Below are positions 9,454 to 17,992 of a DNA stretch of 31,799 bases, piece after piece (positions within the stretch are counted from its first letter, which is position 1; each line of letters starts with the position of its first letter). The DNA lies in the NCBI GenBank assembly GCA_039923455.1, contig JBDTCS010000194.1, forward strand, positions 1-31,799, given 5' to 3'. Both the position numbers and the translations under genes were made by a program. The notes below the pieces were generated by a model. It saw only the letters and a program-made list of their open reading frames with translations, was not told the DNA's origin and made no database searches. Source of the DNA: JBDTCS01 sp039923455 (GTDB lineage Bacteria > Bacteroidota > Ignavibacteria > Palsa-1295).

Positions 9454-10395
9454 ATGCAGCCTAAGGGTCTTCCGCGGATCAGCATCATAATCATCACTCG
9501 CAATCGCGTTGCATATCTGCGCGAATGTGTCGAGTCGGCACTGATGCAAGCGTACCCGGATTTCGAAATATTGATCGGGGATAACGGCTCGAACGATGAT
9601 ACGCTCGCGTATCTTCAAGAGCTATCGAAGCAGGATCCGCGCGTACGAACATTTTCGTATGGTAAGAATCTCGGGTCGTGCGAAGGACGTAATCGATTGT
9701 TGCAAGTCGCAACCGGTGCGCTGTGGTTTATCATCGATGACGATGCGGCATTTCAAAAGCCGGATGATCTGACAAACGTCACCAAGTCATTCGAGCGCAT
9801 TCCAAGCGCCGGTGCGATAGGTTACACCGTTGTGAATGCGAACGACCCAACGACGCTCAACCTCTGGATGTATCAAGCGAATCCGGAGCGTGGCCGCAAG
9901 ATAGAATTTCGCTCAGCACAATTTGCGAGCTGTGCCGTTTGTTTGAGAGCTTCGGCAATGCAACAGGCTCGCTTCGCTCCGGGGGAGTTCTTTGTGAACT
10001 CCTTCTTTTATTCGTGGGATGAATTTCCGATTGCGTGGCGATTGCTCGAGACGGGATGGGATTGTTGGTACTCGCCGGTCGTTGCTATCAGGCACTATGG
10101 CTCTGCGACGATCGACGTGCCAACCGCACACCGAGTCAATCTCGACGCGAAAAGTGTTGGACAATTTGCAGGATTGATTTTACCCTTTCCGTCTGGCTGG
10201 GGAAAATATGTTGTGCATCTTTCCCTTTGGATGTTGAAGCGTGCACTTCGAACGCATACGCTGATGGCATGTGTGCGTGGATTCATGCAAGGCATCCCGG
10301 CGTTCTTCTTCGAACGCAAAAAGAAAATTAAAGTTAGACCCGAAACCGTGCGATTGTTTATCGCACGCGTCGAGGCAGAAAAGTTAGTCGCCTAA
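9454..10395 (+). CDS. Glycosyltransferase family 2 (GT-A fold)
   Basis: The 313-residue enzyme starts with ISIIIITRNRVAYLRECVES and EILIGDNGSNDDT, the nucleotide-sugar-binding half of family 2 glycosyltransferases. The metal-binding DxD-type motif is D95-D96-D97. A C-terminal stretch rich in aromatics and a basic patch (FFERKKKIKVR, about 288-298) suggests peripheral contact with the inner membrane. Donor and acceptor cannot be read from sequence; cell-surface polysaccharide is likely. It is inserted between divIVA and ileS (48 and 37 bp gaps), a place where Gram-positive clusters have no glycosyltransferase. Confidence 0.88.
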   Translation: MQPKGLPRISIIIITRNRVAYLRECVESALMQAYPDFEILIGDNGSNDDTLAYLQELSKQDPRVRTFSYGKNLGSCEGRNRLLQVATGALWFIIDDDAAFQKPDDLTNVTKSFERIPSAGAIGYTVVNANDPTTLNLWMYQANPERGRKIEFRSAQFASCAVCLRASAMQQARFAPGEFFVNSFFYSWDEFPIAWRLLETGWDCWYSPVVAIRHYGSATIDVPTAHRVNLDAKSVGQFAGLILPFPSGWGKYVVHLSLWMLKRALRTHTLMACVRGFMQGIPAFFFERKKKIKVRPETVRLFIARVEAEKLVA

Positions 10396-10432
10396 GACGA
10401 TAATAATAAAGAGTGTAACGAAATAGTATTGC

Positions 10433-13400
10433 ATGTTTGCTGAACTTCGAACTTCTGTTTCTCCGGATGAGCGCGAGCATCTCGTATTGCACGCGTGGAA
10501 AACGCACAACATTTTTAAGCGCTCGATCTCCGAGCGTGATGCTGCGCTGACGTTTTCATTTTACGAAGGTCCGCCCACCGTTAATGGTGTGCCCGGAATT
10601 CATCACGTGTTCAGCCGTACGATCAAGGACACGATCTGTCGCTACAAAACAATGCAGGGCTTTCGCGTCGAGCGCAAAGCCGGATGGGATACGCACGGAT
10701 TGCCGGTGGAACTCGCAGTCGAAAAGCAACTTGGCTTCAAACACAAAGATGAGATCAAGGCGTATGGTGTCGAGAAGTTCAATGAAATGTGCAAGTCGAT
10801 GGTCTATGAGAACATCGAACGCGACGGCGGTTGGCAAGCGCTCACAGAGCGTATGGCCTATTGGGCTGATCTCGAACATCCCTACATCACTTGCACAAAT
10901 GACTACATCGAGTCTGTGTGGTGGGCGTTAAAACAATTTCACGAGAAGGGGCTGATCTACAAGGGCTTTAAGATACAGCCATATTGCCCTCGTTGCGAAA
11001 CGGCGCTTTCCTCGCATGAAGTGTCACTTGGATACGCGAACGCGAAAGACCCAAGCGTCTACGTCAAATTCAAACGCAAGAATGTTTCTGAAGAGGAATA
11101 TTTTCTTGCATGGACCACTACACCGTGGACACTTATCTCGAACGTTGCACTCTCCGTTCATCCCGATGTAGATTACGTCACCGTGCTGAACACGCGCAAA
11201 GACAAAGTCGAGCGACTTGTTCTTGCCGAAGCGCTTTTGCCAAAACTCGAAGGCGAGGTGGAAGTGCTTTCGCGCGTGAAGGGAAAAGAATTGGAAGGCA
11301 CCGAGTACGAGCCACTCTTTGATTATGTGCCCGTCGATGGCAAAGCGTTCTATGTTGTGCTCGGCACGCACGTGACCGTCACCGATGGAACAGGTATTGT
11401 GCATACTGCTCCTGCATTTGGCGAAGAAGATTTTCAAATGTCGCTGAAGTACGGGCTTCCGATGATCAACCCGGTCGATAAGTCCGGAACGTTCGTTGCT
11501 GCGGTTACGGATTTTGCAGGACAGTTCGTCAAAGAAGCCGATCCCGCGATCATCGATGTACTCAAGAAGCGCGGCTTGCTCTATCGGAAGGAGACGATCG
11601 AACACACCTATCCATTTTGCTGGCGTTGCGGTACACCGCTACTCTATTACGCTCGCGACTCGTGGTATATCCGTGTCACCGATTACAAAGACAAACTTGT
11701 CGCGCTCAACAAAACGATCAACTGGAATCCACCGGAGATCGGCGAAGGCCGCTTTGGCAATTGGTTAACAGAGCTGAAGGATTGGGGAATTTCGCGCGAA
11801 AGATTTTGGGGCACACCGCTTCCACTTTGGGTTTGTCAATCGTGCGACAAGGTTCACGCTGTTGGCAGCTTTGAAGAACTTCGCGATGCAACAGACGCGA
11901 CTGGCAAGTCGGTGGGTGCATCGCTTGATGCCGGTACTTTCGATCCGCACAAGCCTTTTGTCGATGATATAACGCTGCCGTGTTCTTGCGGCGGTACGAT
12001 GAAGCGCATTCCGGATGTGATCGATGTATGGTTCGATTCCGGTTCGATGCCGTTTGCGCAGCACCATTATCCGTTTGAGAACAAAGAGCTTTTCGATAGA
12101 AGCTTTCCCGCAGATTTTATTTCCGAAGGTATCGATCAGACGCGTGGGTGGTTCTATACGCTGCATGCGATCAACACATTCTTGTTCGATAAGCCCGCGT
12201 ATAAAAATCTGATCGTGAACGATCTCGTCCTGGATAAGAAGGGACAGAAGATGTCGAAGTCGAAGGGTAACACGGTGAACCCGTTTGATGTATTGACAAA
12301 ATTTGGTGCCGATGCAACGCGCTGGTATTTTCTTTCGAGCGCTGTGCCATGGAAGACGCGTTCGTTCAATGAAGAAGATATCAATGATCTCGAGCGCAAA
12401 TTTTTCGGCACGCTGCTAAACACCTATGGCTTCTTTGCGCTCTACGCAAACATCGATAAATTCGAATACAACAAAGCGAACGCGATACCGATAGAGGATC
12501 GACCGGAAGTCGATCGATGGATTCTCTCGAAGTTGCACTCGCTCATTCGTGCTTGTTCCGCAGATCTGGATAGCTATGAGTTGACAAGACCTGCTCGCGC
12601 AATTCAAGATTTCGTTACGGAGCAAGTTTCGAATTGGTACGTGCGTCGCAATCGCCGTCGTTTCTGGAAAGGCGAAATGAATGCGGATAAGCAAGCGGCT
12701 TTTGATACACTCTTCGAGTGTCTCGAAGCTGTGACGAAGCTCATGGCTCCCATCGCTCCCTTCGTGAGTGATTGGCTCTATAGCGCATTGCGTGATGGAA
12801 GTACGAATGCATTGCTTTCGCATTCTGTGCATCTCGAACTCTATCCGAAGCCAAATGCATCGTATATCGATCTCGCGCTTGAAGCAAGAATGCAATCGGC
12901 GCAAATCATCAGCTCGCTCTCGCGACAAATGCGTGAGAGGGCCCGCATTCGTGTGCGTCAACCGCTTGCAAGAATCCTGATACCGGTACGCAATCGTCGC
13001 GAAACCGAAGAGCTTCGCAAAGTGGAGGAAACGATCAAAGAGGAGATTAATGTGAAGGGCGTCGAGTATATCGAATCCGGTGATTCGGATGTGATCAAGC
13101 TCAAAGCGAAAGCAAACTTCAAAGTGCTTGGCGCAAAGCTCGGCGCGAAGATGAAGCTTGTCGCCGGTCGAGTGCAATCGCTGACACAAGATGAGATTCG
13201 CAGCTATCAACAAACAGGTGAACTTCTGCTCACGGTTGACGCCGAAAATATTCAGTTGGAGATCGGTGACATCGATGTGATCGCGGAGGACGTCGAGGGC
13301 TGGCTCGTCTCAACAGAGGCGGGTATCACGGTTGCGCTCGACACTCACATCTCCGCAGATCTGATGCGCGAAGGCCTCGCTCGAGAGTTTGTCAATCGTG

Positions 13401-13645
13401 TACAAAATTTACGGAAGGATTCGGGTTTTGACGTTACCGATCGCATTCGTATCGAACTCCGCGATGCCTCAGAAGCGCTGACGGAAGCGCTCCGAACGCA
13501 CTCAGAATATATTCAGCAGGAGACGCTCGCGAGTTCGCTACTTTTCGGTCAGATCGGCAATTCGAACTCTAGCGATGAGAGCGTCAGCTCGCTTGAGATC
13601 GGCGATGAAAGGGCGCTGGTTTTAGTCGCTAGAGTGTCGAATTAA
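10433..13645 (+). CDS. ileS: Isoleucyl-tRNA synthetase, type 2, with altered signature motif
   Basis: This enzyme charges tRNA-Ile with isoleucine and edits valine. At 1070 residues it has the long C-terminus typical of the eukaryote-like IleRS2 type. KMSKS is at 606-610. The tRNA-synthetase core, the CP1 editing domain (about 190-400), the GWDTHGLPVE segment and the WFDSGS motif are intact, and cysteine pairs (PYCPRCE, FCWRCG, CQSC, CSCGG) are present. The first signature, normally HxGH, is G55-I-H-H58 in GVPGIHHVF: the first and third positions are swapped. This GxHH variant has been reported in a subset of IleRS2 enzymes and linked to very strong mupirocin resistance. The gene is followed by an intrinsic terminator. 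Confidence 0.97.
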   Translation: MFAELRTSVSPDEREHLVLHAWKTHNIFKRSISERDAALTFSFYEGPPTVNGVPGIHHVFSRTIKDTICRYKTMQGFRVERKAGWDTHGLPVELAVEKQLGFKHKDEIKAYGVEKFNEMCKSMVYENIERDGGWQALTERMAYWADLEHPYITCTNDYIESVWWALKQFHEKGLIYKGFKIQPYCPRCETALSSHEVSLGYANAKDPSVYVKFKRKNVSEEEYFLAWTTTPWTLISNVALSVHPDVDYVTVLNTRKDKVERLVLAEALLPKLEGEVEVLSRVKGKELEGTEYEPLFDYVPVDGKAFYVVLGTHVTVTDGTGIVHTAPAFGEEDFQMSLKYGLPMINPVDKSGTFVAAVTDFAGQFVKEADPAIIDVLKKRGLLYRKETIEHTYPFCWRCGTPLLYYARDSWYIRVTDYKDKLVALNKTINWNPPEIGEGRFGNWLTELKDWGISRERFWGTPLPLWVCQSCDKVHAVGSFEELRDATDATGKSVGASLDAGTFDPHKPFVDDITLPCSCGGTMKRIPDVIDVWFDSGSMPFAQHHYPFENKELFDRSFPADFISEGIDQTRGWFYTLHAINTFLFDKPAYKNLIVNDLVLDKKGQKMSKSKGNTVNPFDVLTKFGADATRWYFLSSAVPWKTRSFNEEDINDLERKFFGTLLNTYGFFALYANIDKFEYNKANAIPIEDRPEVDRWILSKLHSLIRACSADLDSYELTRPARAIQDFVTEQVSNWYVRRNRRRFWKGEMNADKQAAFDTLFECLEAVTKLMAPIAPFVSDWLYSALRDGSTNALLSHSVHLELYPKPNASYIDLALEARMQSAQIISSLSRQMRERARIRVRQPLARILIPVRNRRETEELRKVEETIKEEINVKGVEYIESGDSDVIKLKAKANFKVLGAKLGAKMKLVAGRVQSLTQDEIRSYQQTGELLLTVDAENIQLEIGDIDVIAEDVEGWLVSTEAGITVALDTHISADLMREGLAREFVNRVQNLRKDSGFDVTDRIRIELRDASEALTEALRTHSEYIQQETLASSLLFGQIGNSNSSDESVSSLEIGDERALVLVARVSN

Positions 13646-13665
13646 TATGTTAATAAATCCGCAAG

Positions 13666-13690
13666 AACAGGCTGTTTTAGCCGGTTTTTT
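13666..13690 (+). terminator. Intrinsic terminator after ileS
   Basis: Stem AACAGGCT/AGCCGGTT (13666-13673 with 13679-13686, one A-G mismatch), loop GTTTT, running into six T (13685-13690), 20 bp after the ileS stop. Confidence 0.75.
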
Positions 13691-13702
13691 AGTTGAGAAT
13701 TG

Positions 13703-13749
13703 TCTCCCGGAGCTATTTTACCAATAGCACTAAATAGGGAGAGCTTTTT
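13703..13749 (+). terminator. Nested hairpin plus T-run between ileS and the DksA-like gene
   Basis: Outer stem TCTCCC/GGGAGA (13703-13708 with 13737-13742) encloses an inner perfect hairpin GCTATT/AATAGC (13712-13717 with 13723-13728) and is followed by GCTTTTT. It could be a second terminator in tandem with the previous one, or the 3' end of a small RNA. The remaining 139 bp up to the next start show no further feature, apart from GGAG at 13875-13878. Confidence 0.45.
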
Positions 13750-13888
13750 GCAGAATGTGGTTGTTCTCCGCGAGACTAATTCAGCGGGGCAGTGCTTTTC
13801 CTAAGGCGTTGCAGTTTCCGGTACCCGCGGAGGTATCACAATCGTTAGGTCAAAACTAAGTTCTTCCTTGAGTCGGAGAAAACAACCT

Positions 13889-14965
13889 ATGGCGAAGCAA
13901 GCTAAGAAGGGGAAAACGAATCCATCGAAGCAGGTGGCGAAGAAGAGTGTAGCTCCGAAGAAAAAAGCCGCACCCCCAAGCGCACAAAAGAAGAGCGCCC
14001 AGAAAAAAAATGCGCCCAAGAAAGTTGTTGCCAAACAGGTAGCGGCAAAGAAGGCGACCCCAATGAAGAACGTCGCAGCGAAAAAGCCTGCGCCAAAAGT
14101 GACCAAGCCATCGCCAAACGTAAGCTCCAGGAAAATGGGCACGAAGATTGCAGTGAAAAAGTCAGCGATACCGGAAAAGAGTGGCAAAACTGCAAGTGGT
14201 ATAGCTGCAAGTGGCAAAACTGCACACGGTAAAGCAGTTGGTACCAAAGCAAAAAATGTGAAGCTCGTGACGATCGCACCAAGTAGTGTTGCCCGATCAA
14301 GCGCTGCGCAAGGCGGAAAGAAAGCTCAAGATCAATCGCATAAAGATCAATCTAATAACAGTTCGGGAAGCATACGAAGCGCGGCTTCCCAAGTCAATAA
14401 AAAGCCCATGCCGAAGTCAAAGAAAGAAGCAGAAGAAAAAGTTACCAAGCCGGTCGAGCATGCACGCACGCAAGCCGGTTCTCGCAATGCCCCACCGATG
14501 CGTTTGAGCGTCAACGATTCTGATGTTGTTGCAGGTGCAAAGGAAAGATTTGGACCGAAGGATCTTGCCATTTTCAAAACACTTATTCTCGAGCAGCGCT
14601 CGGAAGCAAGCGAAGAGTTTGATATTATCTCCGAACAAATGCTCGATACGTCGGGTGAGTTCGACGCGGATAATCAATCGTTCTCTTCGCACACGCAAGA
14701 GCAAGGTACGGATGCGATGGAGCGTGAAAAAACATTTTTGCACGCACAACGCACCAGTGATTATATCAAGAAGCTCGACGAAGCACTGGAGCGCATTGAG
14801 CGCGGTACCTACGGCATCTGCGTCATTTGCGGAATGCTGATCGAGAAACAACGCCTCGCAGCGGTACCGATTACGCAGAAGCACGTGGACTGCAAGAACA
14901 AAACGCAGATGAAGAAGCTCAGCGTTGAGCAAATCTATCGTGACGTCGAAGAATCTGTAGAGTAA
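13889..14965 (+). CDS. DksA/TraR zinc-finger protein with histone-H1-like N-terminal tail
   Basis: The 358-residue protein is a fusion. Residues about 1-190 are low-complexity Lys/Ala/Pro/Ser (for example KKAAPPSAQKKSAQKKNAPK), like the DNA-binding tails of histone H1-like bacterial proteins. Residues about 215-358 are a DksA/TraR domain: a helical segment followed by the zinc finger C311-V-I-C314 ... H332-V-D-C335. Canonical members have four cysteines; here the third ligand is histidine, which can still bind zinc (inference). DksA-type proteins act through the RNA polymerase secondary channel. The start is ATG at 13889, preceded by GGAG (13875-13878) at 10-nt spacing, rather than the TTG at 13868. 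It lies between ileS and lspA, the position of ylyA in Bacillus. Confidence 0.9.
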   Translation: MAKQAKKGKTNPSKQVAKKSVAPKKKAAPPSAQKKSAQKKNAPKKVVAKQVAAKKATPMKNVAAKKPAPKVTKPSPNVSSRKMGTKIAVKKSAIPEKSGKTASGIAASGKTAHGKAVGTKAKNVKLVTIAPSSVARSSAAQGGKKAQDQSHKDQSNNSSGSIRSAASQVNKKPMPKSKKEAEEKVTKPVEHARTQAGSRNAPPMRLSVNDSDVVAGAKERFGPKDLAIFKTLILEQRSEASEEFDIISEQMLDTSGEFDADNQSFSSHTQEQGTDAMEREKTFLHAQRTSDYIKKLDEALERIERGTYGICVICGMLIEKQRLAAVPITQKHVDCKNKTQMKKLSVEQIYRDVEESVE

Positions 14966-14974
14966 AATGTGTTT

Positions 14975-15012
14975 GGGATTAGGCACACACTATGTGGCCT
15001 ATCCCTTTTTTT
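14975..15012 (+). terminator. Intrinsic terminator straddling the 5' side of lspA
   Basis: GGGAT-T-AGGC-A-CAC pairs with GTG-GCCT-ATCCC (14975-14988 with 14994-15005; 12 bp, two single-base bulges), loop ACTAT, followed by seven T (15006-15012). It begins 9 bp after the DksA-like gene stop. It lies inside the reading frame that would extend lspA upstream to ATG 14967, which argues for a later lspA start. Confidence 0.8.
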
Positions 15013-15044
15013 CTTTACTTTTTTCCCCGACCGAACTACATCGC

Positions 15045-15656
15045 GTGGCTGTACTCTGGATCACTTTCCTTATTGTGTTGCTCGATCAGATCTCCAAGAT
15101 GCTGATCAAGGGTGCACCGTGGGCGTTTCTCGGATGGAAGGGTCGGCCGTATGGTTCATCGCAAAAGATCATCGATGATCTCGTGCGATTTACCTACATC
15201 GAGAACCCCGGCATCGCATTCGGTATCAACATTCCCGCGGCGAAAGTTTTCTTCTCACTCTTTTCCGTCTTCGCTTCACTTGGCATCTTGTGGTACATGA
15301 AGCGTAACGTTACGAAGCTTTCCATTTGGGAGCGCGTCGCACTCGCGCTTATTCTCGGTGGGGCTGTAGGGAATTTGATTGATAGAGTATTTTATGGAGT
15401 CCTCTACGGTGAGCAGGCGCTGTTCTATGGTCGCGTCGTCGATTTTATCGACTTTGGTTACAAAGCCAATTGGTGGCCCGTGTTTAATGTCGCCGATTCC
15501 GCTGTCACATGCGGTGTCACGTTGCTCATTGCGATCATGCTATTCAAAAAACCGGTTGCACAAAACGTAACCTTTGCAACTACTCCCGATCTTGCACACG
15601 ACTCTCTCACAGGCACAACGATAGCAGGGAGTTCGAACAATGCCGAAACAGTCTGA
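15045..15656 (+). CDS. lspA: Lipoprotein signal peptidase (signal peptidase II)
   Basis: This inner-membrane aspartyl protease cleaves the signal peptide of diacylglyceryl-prolipoproteins. Four hydrophobic segments are visible. Catalytic aspartates are D113 in GNLIDRVF and D151 in FNVADSAV; the ENPGIAFGI segment is the conserved family motif. The reading frame is open from ATG at 14967 (229 residues), but those first codons are made by a terminator hairpin, and typical family N-termini match MAVLWITFLIVLLDQISK beginning at GTG 15045 (203 residues), so I prefer that start; 14967 remains possible. No Shine-Dalgarno is seen for either. The stop overlaps the next gene by 17 bp. Confidence 0.93.
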   Translation: MAVLWITFLIVLLDQISKMLIKGAPWAFLGWKGRPYGSSQKIIDDLVRFTYIENPGIAFGINIPAAKVFFSLFSVFASLGILWYMKRNVTKLSIWERVALALILGGAVGNLIDRVFYGVLYGEQALFYGRVVDFIDFGYKANWWPVFNVADSAVTCGVTLLIAIMLFKKPVAQNVTFATTPDLAHDSLTGTTIAGSSNNAETV

Positions 15657-16752
15657 GCATTCTTCGGAAGCGATCATCGAGAACTCGGACGTCCATGAAC
15701 TCTTTGCAAACGGCGAACCCGCGTTTCAAGAGCACATCATTACGATGAATGTCGCGCCGGGCGAACGTCCGGAGCGCATCGATCAATATCTTACACGAAT
15801 GCTACCGAACGCATCGCGCACCAAAGTGCATGAAGCGATCGACGCGCAAGCGATTCGTATCAATGGAGCGATTCTCTCGAAAGCATCGTACAAAGTCAAA
15901 GGCGAGGACGTAATCGAGGTGACGATCCCACGTCCCGCTCCGATGCGTGCCGAGGCCGAAGATATTCCGCTCAATATAGTGTATGAAGATGATGCCATAC
16001 TGATCATTAACAAACCCGCTGGGATGGTCGTACATCCTGCTTTCGGTTCAAGAAACGGCACGCTTGTGAACGCGCTGTTGCATCATATGAAAGATTTTGC
16101 TGCGGCGCATGCGGGCATGGATCCGAATCGTCCGGGAATCGTGCATCGACTGGATAAAGATACTTCAGGATTGATGGTCGTCGCGAAGACGATTCAGGCG
16201 CACCGCGTTCTCGCAAAACAATTTTTCTTGCATACCGCACATCGCGTCTATAACGCTATTGTCTGGGGAAATCCAAAAAACTCCTTCGGCGAAATCGATA
16301 CGCTCATCGCACGTCATCCAAAAGATCGAAAAAGATTTTCCGTCGCACCCACCGAAGGCAAACAAGCGATCACACAATATTTTGTTCTGGAAGAGTTCAC
16401 CGGATTCTCGCTCGTCGAACTGCGATTAAAAACCGGTCGCACACATCAGATACGCGTGCACATGCAACATCTCGGACATCCGGTCTTCGGTGATGCAACC
16501 TATTCCGGTCGTGCAATGAACGTGATCCGTCACGAGGTGCCGCACTTCAAACATTGGGTTGATAATTTACTCGCAATGATACCGCGTCAAGCGCTCCATG
16601 CAAAGTCTTTACGCTTGCATCATCCCACGACGAATGAACTTATGGAGTGGAGCGTCCCGCTTCCGGAAGATATGGAGCACGTCCTCACTTCGATGCGCGC
16701 AATGCGTGATCATCTTTATGATCGCACGCGTGAAGGAGACTTCGTTTCTTAA
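15640..16752 (+). CDS. rluD: RluD-type 23S rRNA pseudouridine synthase
   Basis: This enzyme isomerises uridine to pseudouridine in RNA, most likely in 23S rRNA. The 370 residues hold an N-terminal S4 RNA-binding domain (about 45-105, RIDQYLTRMLPNASRTKVHE) and a catalytic RluA/RluD domain. The catalytic aspartate is D172 in HRLDKDTSGL; RTHQIRVHMQHLGHPVFGD is the other hallmark. About 45 extra residues precede the S4 domain. It overlaps lspA by 17 bp, so translation is probably coupled, as in the Bacillus lspA-ylyB pair. RluD rather than RluC is inferred from the S4 domain and neighbours; the exact target uridines are not shown. Confidence 0.93.
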   Translation: MPKQSEHSSEAIIENSDVHELFANGEPAFQEHIITMNVAPGERPERIDQYLTRMLPNASRTKVHEAIDAQAIRINGAILSKASYKVKGEDVIEVTIPRPAPMRAEAEDIPLNIVYEDDAILIINKPAGMVVHPAFGSRNGTLVNALLHHMKDFAAAHAGMDPNRPGIVHRLDKDTSGLMVVAKTIQAHRVLAKQFFLHTAHRVYNAIVWGNPKNSFGEIDTLIARHPKDRKRFSVAPTEGKQAITQYFVLEEFTGFSLVELRLKTGRTHQIRVHMQHLGHPVFGDATYSGRAMNVIRHEVPHFKHWVDNLLAMIPRQALHAKSLRLHHPTTNELMEWSVPLPEDMEHVLTSMRAMRDHLYDRTREGDFVS

Positions 16753-16774
16753 CACCAGCAACTCGTTGGCGAAG

Positions 16775-17974
16775 CTACCGCACAATCGCGTTGGGTGATT
16801 TTAGCAAGAGCGCTTTATTATGTTTTAACTCGGCAAATTGCTCTTGAATCATTGGATCACTATCTGACTCGAACCGAATAATAAATTCATCGATGTATTT
16901 AATCGCAAGCGTGGAGAGCACGACTACGGAGTCCGCCGACACATTGCCTCGTCGCGCTAGATGCGTGTGTATCAATCCCTGTAGCGTAAGGATCCAGTAA
17001 TCCTTCCCGAGTTGAACATCTGGAAGCTTTTTGTATAGTAGCAATAATTTCCGTTCTACTTCCGCGTTATTTCCCCGCTGCATCCAGAGTCGGGCCTCTT
17101 CGGCAAGCACAGCTGCGATTGTGTTATTCACTATTGGATCCGTCGAACTACCGAGTAGGGAATCCGCGGTACCCCATGCCGTCGAAGCGCCCGTACTGTC
17201 AGTTAGCATTAATGATGCGTAACCTTTCGATGCGTATGCTCGTGCTGCCAATTGCGCATTTCGACTGAGATTCGGATGTGCATGGTATAGTGCGATTGCT
17301 CCGTCGAAATATGCGATAGCGCGTTGAGGTTCGCTTTGGAGAAGCGCTGTGCCTGCCTGAGTATACGCTAAGGTTACCATCTTCATCGCAGTCGTGTCCT
17401 TAAGTGGTGCAAGCGCATGTGCAAACTGAATCGTGCGATCGTATGTCGCAATCGCTGCGCGCTGATCTCCAAGCGCTTCGTAGGCGATAGCTTGGCAGAT
17501 AATAGTGCGCACTACGATCTCGGAATCCCCCCGAGATACGGCAGGCGACATTGTTAGTTCTTCGTATAGTGTATCGCAAGTCGCAATCGCAGCACGATTC
17601 GAATCGATCTGCTCGAGTACCGCAGTCTTGAGTGCTAAGAGCAGGACATCCGGGCGAGGTAATTGATCGCTAAGCGATAAAAAGTATTTGCTCGAAACCG
17701 CTTTTATTTCGCTATGGAGCGGCGCCCGTTTTGCAACATCACCCGCTGCAAACGTAACAAGCCGAGCCGCATCGTGCTTCAGTAGGGTCACGTCGAGCTG
17801 CTTGACGAGCGCGAAGCCCGTCGTAACCTCGCCCCGATCAACTAATTCTTCGATGCGCTGGCAAAGACTATCAATCCTCGAGTATGCAGCCGACTGCGCA
17901 TTCGCATCTTGCGTCGCAAAAAGAAGTACAACAACGATAAAAAGTAGCGCAAGGCTTCGCGATCTTTGGGGCAT
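16775..17974 (-). CDS. Exported TPR-like protein, unknown function
   Basis: The 399-residue protein begins with a signal peptide (ALLFIVVVLLFATQ, likely cleavage near DANAQ-S). The mature part is almost entirely alpha-helical with repeated A-x3-Y/A patterns, such as DQRAAIATYDRTIQFA and EPQRAIAYFDGAIALYHAH, typical of tetratricopeptide repeats (at least three recognisable, about 150-290). Such proteins usually scaffold protein-protein contacts in the periplasm. No catalytic motif is visible. It lies 18 bp downstream of the EVE-domain gene on the same strand, so they are probably co-transcribed, and it converges on the pseudouridine synthase gene with a 22-bp gap. Confidence 0.75.
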   Translation of the reverse strand: MPQRSRSLALLFIVVVLLFATQDANAQSAAYSRIDSLCQRIEELVDRGEVTTGFALVKQLDVTLLKHDAARLVTFAAGDVAKRAPLHSEIKAVSSKYFLSLSDQLPRPDVLLLALKTAVLEQIDSNRAAIATCDTLYEELTMSPAVSRGDSEIVVRTIICQAIAYEALGDQRAAIATYDRTIQFAHALAPLKDTTAMKMVTLAYTQAGTALLQSEPQRAIAYFDGAIALYHAHPNLSRNAQLAARAYASKGYASLMLTDSTGASTAWGTADSLLGSSTDPIVNNTIAAVLAEEARLWMQRGNNAEVERKLLLLYKKLPDVQLGKDYWILTLQGLIHTHLARRGNVSADSVVVLSTLAIKYIDEFIIRFESDSDPMIQEQFAELKHNKALLLKSPNAIVR

Positions 17975-17992
17975 GAGGTGTGCGAGTTCTGT

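Noticed and set aside
12416..13213. 265-residue open frame opposite ileS
   Set aside because: Antisense to the conserved C-terminal half of IleRS; the composition is not protein-like.
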